Shown here piece after piece: positions 14,355 to 20,018 of a DNA stretch of 20,018 nt. Position 1 is the first letter of the stretch; each line of letters starts with the position of its first letter. The DNA is from an uncultured Clostridium sp. (GTDB taxonomy: Bacteria; Bacillota; Clostridia; Peptostreptococcales; Peptostreptococcaceae). The stretch is from assembly GCA_900550335.1 (NCBI GenBank), contig URRU01000012.1, forward strand, positions 1 through 20,018, written 5' to 3'. The notes beneath the pieces are model-generated. The model saw only the letters and a list, made by a program, of their open reading frames with translations. It ran no database searches and was not told the origin of the DNA. Made by a program: the position numbers and the translations under genes.

Positions 14355-15149
14355 ATGGTAGAAATAACTAGTAAGGACAATGAAAAAATAAAAAATACCA
14401 AACTTCTTCTAAAATCAAAAAACAGAAATAAAGAGAGCAAATTTATAATAGAAGGATATAGAATATTAACGTTGGCTTTTGAGCAAAAGGATATTATAGA
14501 TTATGTCTTTATAAATGAGGATTTTGAAAATAAAGAAGAACACAGAGAATTTTTAAAAAAATTAGAAGATGCAAATATAAAAGTATATAAGACAACTAAT
14601 AAGAATTTTAAAGATATGGTAGATACTGAAAATACTCAGGGTATACTAGCAGTTGTTTCTTATCAGAAAAAGACTCTTGAAAAGAATCTAACAGATGATG
14701 ATAAATACATTATAGTATTAGATAGAATTCAGGACCCTGGTAATATGGGAACAATAATAAGAACAGCAGATGCAGCAGGTGCAGATGCGATAATAACTTT
14801 AAAAGGATGTGTCGATATATACAACCCAAAGGTAATAAGATCTACAATGGGTTCTATATTTAGCATGAATATAATTCCTGCTGAAAGAGATGAGATGTTA
14901 TCTACATTAAAATCTAAAGGCATAAAGATTGTATCAAGTTGGCTGAATACAGAAAACTGGTACGATACTGTAGATTATGGGGATAAAGTTGCGCTTGTAA
15001 TAGGAAATGAAGCAAATGGAATTGATGATGTTATAGCTGAAAATTCTGATTTACTTGTAAAGATACCTATATATGGAAGTGCAGAATCTTTAAATGCGGC
15101 GATAAGTTCAGCAATTCTAATGTATGAAATCAAAAAATCACTTGTCTAA
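14355..15149 (+). CDS. TrmH-family (SpoU) RNA 2'-O-methyltransferase
   Basis: Transfers methyl from S-adenosylmethionine to a ribose 2'-OH, probably in 23S rRNA. The N-terminal substrate-binding domain (1-100) contains the block SKFIIEGYRIL. The C-terminal trefoil-knot domain has the three SPOUT motifs: DPGNMGTIIRTADAAG (about residues 129-144), VALVIGNEANGI (about 214-225) and IPIYGSAESLNAAISSAIL (about 236-254). At 264 residues it is normal for the group. It starts three bases after the ktrA stop, with its ribosome binding site inside ktrA, so it is co-transcribed with the potassium genes. Its position just before pheS matches ysgA in Bacillus. The exact rRNA target cannot be read from sequence. 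Confidence 0.92.
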   Translation: MVEITSKDNEKIKNTKLLLKSKNRNKESKFIIEGYRILTLAFEQKDIIDYVFINEDFENKEEHREFLKKLEDANIKVYKTTNKNFKDMVDTENTQGILAVVSYQKKTLEKNLTDDDKYIIVLDRIQDPGNMGTIIRTADAAGADAIITLKGCVDIYNPKVIRSTMGSIFSMNIIPAERDEMLSTLKSKGIKIVSSWLNTENWYDTVDYGDKVALVIGNEANGIDDVIAENSDLLVKIPIYGSAESLNAAISSAILMYEIKKSLV

Positions 15150-15171
15150 AAGACAAACAATATGTTATAAT
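15142..15171 (+). promoter_or_regulatory. Promoter of the pheS T-box transcript, overlapping the upstream stop codon
   Basis: TTGTCT (15142-15147), an 18-base spacer and a perfect TATAAT (15166-15171) with TGT just before it. The -35 shares its last base with the TAA stop (15147-15149) of the methyltransferase gene. TTGTCT also forms a small inverted repeat with AGACAA (15151-15156). Confidence 0.6.
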
Positions 15172-15209
15172 CATAGGGAATTGTAAAAACAATTACAAAA
15201 ATTAAAAAT

Positions 15210-15467
15210 AATTGACATTGATAGAGAAAAGTACTGTGAACCATTTCAGTAAAGAGATAGATTGTCGTTGGCTGTGAGCAATCTTCTGAAATATCATGGG
15301 AAGTTCACTCTGGAGTTTCCATACTGAAGTCGATTTGATGTGTAAGTTTGGACGTATAGGATGCGTTAAATCTTTTGAGGTGGTTTAATATAATTTATTA
15401 GACTACTAGGGTGGTACCGCGGAATTATAGTCTTTCGTCCCTAGCTGGGATTGAAAGACTTTTTTTA
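15210..15467 (+). promoter_or_regulatory. T-box riboswitch, phenylalanine-specific (pheS leader)
   Basis: T-box landmarks in order: GAGAAAAGTACTG (about 15223-15235), the apical GGCTGTGAGC region (about 15270-15279), a specifier TTC (Phe) at 15304-15306 followed by ACTCTGGAG, the T-box GGGTGGTACCGCGG at 15409-15422, and a terminator. The bulge reads TGGT, which predicts a tRNA with discriminator base A, as expected for tRNA-Phe. Uncharged tRNA-Phe should allow read-through into pheS-pheT-zapA. The 5' limit is approximate. Confidence 0.93.
15429..15467 (+). terminator. Intrinsic terminator of the pheS T-box leader
   Basis: AGTCTTTC plus TCCC (15429-15441) pairs with GGGA plus GAAAGACT (15447-15460), with a small internal bulge and a TAGCT loop, followed by a run of T to 15467. 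Confidence 0.92.
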
Positions 15468-15539
15468 TGAAAAAAATAAGAAAATAAATTTTCGCAAAGA
15501 AAAATAAAAAAAACTATTTATGAAAGGGTGATTTTAAAG

Positions 15540-16559
15540 ATGCAGGAAAAACTTCTTGAATTACAGAAAAATGCATTAGCTGAAATAGCACAGGCTGACA
15601 GTATAGAAAAAGCTGAAAGTCTTAGAGTTAAATACCTTGGTAAAAAGGGAGAACTTACAATAATATTAAAAGGAATGGGAAAATTATCTGCTGAAGAAAG
15701 ACCAGTTGTTGGTAAAGTAGGTAATGAAGTTAGAACAGCAATAGAAGAAGGAATAAACAACGCTAAAACTAAGCTTAAAAAAGCAGAGCAGGCTAAAAAA
15801 TTAGCAGAAGAAGTAATAGATGTTACAATGCCTTCAAAAGAATTTAAAGTAGGCAAAAAACATCCTATAACTAAAATAATAGATGAAGTAACTGATATAT
15901 TCATAGGAATGGGATTCTCAATAGCAGAAGGTCCAGAAGTAGAAACAGTTAGAAACAACTTCGATGCACTAAATGCTCCAAAAGACCATCCATCAAGAGA
16001 TATGTCAGATACATTCTACATAAATGATGATTTATTATTAAGAACACAGACTTCTCCAGTTCAGATAAGAACTATGGAAAAAGAAGATTTACCAATAAAA
16101 ATAATAGCTCCTGGAAGATGCTTCAGATCAGACTCTCCAGATGCTACACATTCTCCAATGTTCCATCAGATAGAGCTTCTAGTTGTTGGAAAAGATATAA
16201 CAATGACAGAATTCAAAGGAACTTTAAACACATTCGTTCAGAAATTATTCGGAAGTGAAACAAATACAAAATTCAGACCTCACAACTTCCCATTCACTGA
16301 ACCAAGTGCGGAAATAGACGTAACTTGCTTCAAATGTGGTGGTAAAGGTTGCCCAGTTTGTAAAGGAGAAGGTTGGATAGAAATATTAGGTGCAGGTATG
16401 GTACATCCTAATGTACTTAGAAACTGTGGAATAGATCCGGAAGTTTACAGTGGATTCGCAGCAGGTATGGGTGTTGAAAGACTTGCAATGCTTAAATACG
16501 GTATAGACGACATAAGATTATTATTCGAAAATGATGTTAGATTCTTAGATCAGTTCTAA
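15540..16559 (+). CDS. pheS: Phenylalanine-tRNA ligase, alpha subunit
   Basis: Catalytic subunit of the heterotetrameric enzyme that charges tRNA-Phe. It is 339 residues long, normal for the bacterial form. It begins with the coiled-coil tRNA-contact arm (about residues 1-90), then the class II core: motif 2 around [19 protein letters not shown] (about 196-214) and motif 3 in [18 protein letters not shown] near the C-terminus. A four-Cys segment, [12 protein letters not shown], lies near residue 265, as in many PheS proteins. ATG at 15540 is preferred over the in-frame GTG at 15528, which lies inside the AGGGTG ribosome binding site. All nine Gln codons are CAG. pheT follows after 27 bases. 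Confidence 0.97.
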   Translation: MQEKLLELQKNALAEIAQADSIEKAESLRVKYLGKKGELTIILKGMGKLSAEERPVVGKVGNEVRTAIEEGINNAKTKLKKAEQAKKLAEEVIDVTMPSKEFKVGKKHPITKIIDEVTDIFIGMGFSIAEGPEVETVRNNFDALNAPKDHPSRDMSDTFYINDDLLLRTQTSPVQIRTMEKEDLPIKIIAPGRCFRSDSPDATHSPMFHQIELLVVGKDITMTEFKGTLNTFVQKLFGSETNTKFRPHNFPFTEPSAEIDVTCFKCGGKGCPVCKGEGWIEILGAGMVHPNVLRNCGIDPEVYSGFAAGMGVERLAMLKYGIDDIRLLFENDVRFLDQF

Positions 16560-16586
16560 TTTGATGAAATAGGGAGGAAAAATTAA

Positions 16587-18980
16587 ATGTTAGTATCAGT
16601 AAAATGGTTAAGAGATTACGTAGATATAGATATGGACGTAAAAGAATTTGCCGATATGATGACAATGACAGGGACTAAAATGGAAACTGTTGAATACTTC
16701 GGTGAAGATATAGAAAATGTTGTAGTTGGGAAAATATTAGAAATAAACCCACATCCAAATGCAGATAAATTAATAGTAACAAAAGTTGATGCTGGAGAAA
16801 AAGTTCTTCAGATAGTAACAGGAGCAAAAAATGTAAAAGTTGGAGACTATATACCTCTAGCAATACATGGAGCTAAACTTCCTGGTGGAATAAAAATAAA
16901 AACAGGAAAATTAAGAGGCGAAGTATCAGAAGGTATGATGTGTTCTGCAGCTGAACTTGGAATAGATGAAAAATACGTTGAAGAATACAAAAAGAACGGA
17001 ATATTCCTTCTTGATTACGAAGATAGTTATGAAACAGGTAAAGATGTTAAAGAAGTTCTTGGCATAAACGATGCGGTTATAGATTTCGAATTAACATCAA
17101 ATAGACCAGACTGCAGATGTGTAATAGGTATAGCTAGAGAAGCAGCTGTAACAGTTGGTAAAAAAGTTAAATACCCAGAAGTATCTGTTAAAGAAGAAGC
17201 TGATGAAGCAATAGATTTCGATGTACAGATAGAAAACCCAGAATTATGTAAAAGATATGCAGCTAGAATAGTTAAAGATGTTAAAATAGCTCCATCTCCA
17301 TACTGGATGCAGAGAAGATTAATAGAAGCTGGTGTAAGACCTATAAACAACATAGTAGATATAACTAACTATGTAATGTTAGAAATGGGACAGCCAATGC
17401 ATGCATTCGATTTAAGTGATATAGGAACTGGAAAAATAGTTGTTAGAAATGCTGAAGAAGGAGAAAAATTCGTTACTTTAGACGAACAGGAAAGAACTCT
17501 TGATAAAGATATGTTAGTTATAACTAATGGAGAAAAATCTTTAGCTTTAGCTGGTGTAATGGGTGGATTAAACTCAGAAATAAAAGACACTACAACTGAA
17601 TTATTATTTGAAAGTGCAAACTTCCAGTCTGAAAATGTAAGAGCTACTTCTAAAAAATTAGGACTTAGAACTGAATCTTCTTCAAGATTTGAAAAAGGTA
17701 TAGATCCAAACTTAGCAGAACTTGCTGTAAACAGAGCAGCTCAGTTAGTTGAAATGTTAGGTGCTGGTAAAGTATTAAAAGGTATAGAAGATAACTATCC
17801 TTCGAAAACAGAACAGAAAATACTTACAGTAAATCCTAAGAGAATAACAGCTAGATTAGGAATAGACCTTCCAATAGCTCAGTTCATAGAAATATTAGAA
17901 TCATTAGAATTCGACTGTGACTTAAAATCTGCTGAAGAATTAGAAATAAGAGTACCTTCATTCAGATTAGATATGGAACAGGAAGCAGATGTTCTTGAAG
18001 AAATAGCAAGAATATACGGATTCGAAAATATACCAGCTAAACAGTTAGAAGGTAACTACACAGCAGGTGTAAAAACTGAAAGACAGAAATTCAACGATAT
18101 ATTAAAATCTACAGCTCTATCAGCAGGATTATACGAAGTACTTAGCTACTCATTTGTAAGTCCATCAGGTGTAGATAAAATAAAATTACCCGCGGATTCT
18201 CCAAAGAGAAACTTTGTAAAACTTTTAAATCCACTTGGAGAAGAAACTTCTGTAATGAGAACTACAATGATACCAAATATGCTTGATATAGTATATACTA
18301 ATATGTCAAGAAAGAACCCAGAATTTGCAGCATTTGAATGTGGACATGTATTCGTACCAAGTGAAGAAGGACTTCCTTCAGAATTAAACCACATGTGCAT
18401 GGCAATGTACGGAAAAGAAGTAGATTTCTTCGTTCTAAAAGGTGCAGTTGAAAAAGTTCTTGAAAGAGCAGGAATGAAAGAATATGAAATAATACCAGAA
18501 AAAGAAAACACTACATTCCATCCAGGTAGATGTGCTAAAATAGTATGTAATGGAGCATTAGTAGGTTACTTAGGAGAAGTACATCCAGAAGTACTAGAAA
18601 ACTACGGATTAACTCAGAGAGTATACGTTGCTGAAATAGATACTGATGTAGTATTCGAAAATTCAGATAGAACAATAGTATTCAAATCTCTTCCAAAATA
18701 TCCATCTACATCAAGAGATATAGCACTTACTGTAAAAGATGAAGTATATGTAAAAGATATAGAAGATATAATAAAAGCTAATGGAGAAGGATTAGTTGAA
18801 AGTTATAGATTATTCGATGTATATAAAGGATCTCAGATAGAAACAGGATATAAATCTGTAGCATACAGCATAACTTATAGAAGTGCTGAAAAAACACTTA
18901 CTGATGATGACATAGCACCAGTTCACGAAAACATATTAAAAGAATTAAGCGAAAAATTAGGTGCTGAATTAAGAGCTTAA
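16587..18980 (+). CDS. pheT: Phenylalanine-tRNA ligase, beta subunit
   Basis: Large subunit that binds tRNA-Phe and removes mis-charged tyrosine. The 797 residues are the usual bacterial length, with domains in order: tRNA-binding OB fold (about 40-150, with INPHPNADKL), the B3/B4 editing domain (about 210-380), the B5 domain (about 405-475), a degenerate catalytic-like core, and the C-terminal anticodon-binding FDX-ACB domain (about 705-797, starting KSLPKYPSTSRDIALTV). A GGGAGG site precedes the ATG. It is translated from the pheS transcript and is followed after 30 bases by zapA. All 14 Gln codons are CAG. Confidence 0.97.
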   Translation: MLVSVKWLRDYVDIDMDVKEFADMMTMTGTKMETVEYFGEDIENVVVGKILEINPHPNADKLIVTKVDAGEKVLQIVTGAKNVKVGDYIPLAIHGAKLPGGIKIKTGKLRGEVSEGMMCSAAELGIDEKYVEEYKKNGIFLLDYEDSYETGKDVKEVLGINDAVIDFELTSNRPDCRCVIGIAREAAVTVGKKVKYPEVSVKEEADEAIDFDVQIENPELCKRYAARIVKDVKIAPSPYWMQRRLIEAGVRPINNIVDITNYVMLEMGQPMHAFDLSDIGTGKIVVRNAEEGEKFVTLDEQERTLDKDMLVITNGEKSLALAGVMGGLNSEIKDTTTELLFESANFQSENVRATSKKLGLRTESSSRFEKGIDPNLAELAVNRAAQLVEMLGAGKVLKGIEDNYPSKTEQKILTVNPKRITARLGIDLPIAQFIEILESLEFDCDLKSAEELEIRVPSFRLDMEQEADVLEEIARIYGFENIPAKQLEGNYTAGVKTERQKFNDILKSTALSAGLYEVLSYSFVSPSGVDKIKLPADSPKRNFVKLLNPLGEETSVMRTTMIPNMLDIVYTNMSRKNPEFAAFECGHVFVPSEEGLPSELNHMCMAMYGKEVDFFVLKGAVEKVLERAGMKEYEIIPEKENTTFHPGRCAKIVCNGALVGYLGEVHPEVLENYGLTQRVYVAEIDTDVVFENSDRTIVFKSLPKYPSTSRDIALTVKDEVYVKDIEDIIKANGEGLVESYRLFDVYKGSQIETGYKSVAYSITYRSAEKTLTDDDIAPVHENILKELSEKLGAELRA

Positions 18981-19010
18981 TGAAAAGTAATCATTAGGGG
19001 GTGAAAACCG

Positions 19011-19622
19011 ATGAATAGAGTTACTGTAAAAATACAGGGTTCTGAATATCAGATGACAGGAGATAAACCTGTTGAAAAAATGAAACAGATAGCTGATTAT
19101 GTAGATAGTGAAATGAGTACAATAGCTGAAGTAAACTCAAGACTTAGTATATCAGCAATATCAATACTTACAGCTCTAAATATAGCGGATCTTCTATTTG
19201 AATGCTCTGAAGAAAATGAAGCATTAATGAATGAGTTAGAAGAATTAAAAGCTAATACAGTAGTTGGAGTAGATTCTGAAACTGTTAAAGAACTAGAAAC
19301 AAAAGTAAATGAAAAAGAGCAGGAAATAGAAGAATTAAAAGCAGGGGTTGAATCTAAAAACTCAGAACTTGAAGAACTACAGAAAAGAATGTCAGAACTT
19401 ATGGAAATAGTAGAGGAAAAGAAAAAAGAAATTCTAGAACTACAGAATCCAGAAGTATGTCAGGAAATGAATGTAGATGAAAGAATAAAAGAGCTAGAAG
19501 AAAAATTAGATGATGCTAATAAAAAAGTAGAAACTGCGGAACAGATAGCTTCTGAGTTCCAAAATACTGCTTATGAACTTCAGCTTGAAAACACTGAGTT
19601 AAAAAATAAATTAGACAAATAA
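19011..19622 (+). CDS. zapA: Cell division protein ZapA with long coiled coil
   Basis: Cytosolic protein that binds FtsZ and bundles its filaments at the division ring. The first 75 residues match ZapA (RVTVKIQGSEYQMTG, then KQIADYVDSEM and ISILTALNIADLLFE). The remaining 130 residues are a long, Glu- and Lys-rich heptad coiled coil, which makes the protein 203 residues against 85-110 for the short ZapA of Bacillus and E. coli. Extended forms are common in Clostridia. GGGGGTG precedes the ATG. It is the last gene of pheS-pheT-zapA and ends at a strong terminator. Its Gln codons are nine CAG and one CAA. Confidence 0.88.
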   Translation: MNRVTVKIQGSEYQMTGDKPVEKMKQIADYVDSEMSTIAEVNSRLSISAISILTALNIADLLFECSEENEALMNELEELKANTVVGVDSETVKELETKVNEKEQEIEELKAGVESKNSELEELQKRMSELMEIVEEKKKEILELQNPEVCQEMNVDERIKELEEKLDDANKKVETAEQIASEFQNTAYELQLENTELKNKLDK

Positions 19623-19636
19623 TGTAAATATATTGC

Positions 19637-19682
19637 AAAAAGAGTCGCTTGATACATATAATATATGGAGCGACTCTTTTTT
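19637..19682 (+). terminator. Intrinsic terminator of pheS-pheT-zapA
   Basis: AAAAAGAGTCGCT (19637-19649) pairs perfectly with AGCGACTCTTTTT (19669-19681), with a 19-base AT-rich loop and a T run. The A run upstream means it could also stop transcription from the other strand. Confidence 0.92.
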
Positions 19683-19733
19683 ATGTTGTAAATTATATAG
19701 AGGAAGTTATTTATAAAATTAGATGATGATTAT

Positions 19734-19762
19734 TTGATATGTGATATTAAATTAATTATATA
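19734..19762 (+). promoter_or_regulatory. Candidate promoter for the U32 peptidase gene
   Basis: TTGATA (19734-19739), a 17-base spacer and TATATA (19757-19762), with an overlapping TATAAT two bases later. It lies 65 bases before the start codon. Confidence 0.45.
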
Positions 19763-19826
19763 ATTGTTTAAATAAATAATAAGTTATTGAAATAAAAATT
19801 TAAAATTCAATTAAAAGGAGGAAAAT

Positions 19827-20018
19827 ATGAATAAAATAGAACTTCTTGCTCCAGTGGGAAGCTTTGAAGCGTTAAAAGCAGCTGTTCAAAATGGAGCAAA
19901 TGCTGTTTATTTAGGTGGAAAAGATTTTAGCGCAAGAGCATCAGCAAACAACTTTGATAGAGAAGAATTAAAAGAAGCTGTAAGATATGCTCATATTAGA
20001 GATGTACAAGTTTTTGTT
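19827..20018 (+). CDS. U32-family peptidase, N-terminal fragment cut by the window end
   Basis: The first 64 codons of a gene that runs past the window. It begins MNKIELLAPVGSFEALKAAV, then NGANAVYLGGKDFSARASA, the standard opening of U32 peptidases (the YrrN/YrrO, YhbU and RlhA group). Members are variously described as collagenase-like proteases or as factors for tRNA or rRNA hydroxylation, so a protease role should not be assumed. AAAGGAGG lies seven bases before the ATG. A U32 gene after zapA is a common order in Clostridia. Both Gln codons seen are CAA, unlike the operon upstream. Confidence 0.9.
   Translation, partial: MNKIELLAPVGSFEALKAAVQNGANAVYLGGKDFSARASANNFDREELKEAVRYAHIRDVQVFV

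Noticed and set aside
15409..15422. tRNA-like sequence
   Set aside because: GGTACCGCGG here is the conserved T-box motif of the pheS leader, not part of a tRNA cloverleaf.
15518..15958. Open frame of 146 codons on the minus strand across the start of pheS
   Set aside because: Antisense to conserved pheS sequence, no upstream purine-rich site, composition of a mirror frame.

Overview
The window reads as chromosomal housekeeping DNA from a strongly AT-rich, Gram-positive anaerobe of the Clostridia, most likely family Peptostreptococcaceae (relatives of Clostridioides and Peptostreptococcus). The grounds are strong GGAGG ribosome binding sites, AGA for Arg and ATA for Ile almost throughout, T-box control of two tRNA synthetases, an infC-rpmI-rplT cluster behind a leader attenuator, and the order ktrB-ktrA-TrmH-pheS-pheT-zapA-U32 peptidase. 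The species cannot be fixed from the sequence alone. No phage genes, CRISPR array, tRNA, rRNA or transposase gene was seen.

Layout. Bases 1-2174: a perfect 24-bp inverted repeat that contains a ribosome binding site, then a PP2C-type phosphatase and a family-4-type glycosyltransferase that look co-transcribed. Bases 2275-4809: three single genes, a macrodomain protein with an altered metal-site motif, a probable DUF6873 protein and a short DUF445 membrane protein. Bases 4836-7112: promoter, threonine T-box and thrS. Bases 7122-7308: a long imperfect foldback element directly behind thrS. Bases 7580-8589: a frame-disrupted small membrane-protein ORF and proC. Bases 8718-9544, minus strand: mntP behind a manganese riboswitch with its own terminator and near-consensus promoter. 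Bases 9668-12000: map, then the translation operon infC-rpmI-rplT, whose first gene starts at AUU. Bases 12268-15149: a potassium-uptake pair (ktrB, ktrA) followed by a TrmH-family RNA methyltransferase. Bases 15142-19622: promoter, phenylalanine T-box, pheS-pheT-zapA and terminator. Bases 19827-20018: the start of a U32 peptidase gene, cut by the window end.

How it works together. Most of the window serves translation: two tRNA synthetases, IF-3, L35, L20, an rRNA-type methyltransferase and Met aminopeptidase. Four separate 5' leaders decide between termination and read-through: threonine T-box, Mn riboswitch, L20-type leader and phenylalanine T-box. In both T-boxes the specifier codon and the variable base of the tRNA-end bulge agree with the tRNA expected. 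A second pattern is codon choice: in the core genes every Gln codon I read is CAG, whereas ktrB and the glycosyltransferase mix CAA and CAG.

The least explained items are the 1-52 palindrome, the 7122-7308 foldback, the altered macrodomain motif and the broken ORF at 7580-7770. I did not find a clear new multi-gene system.
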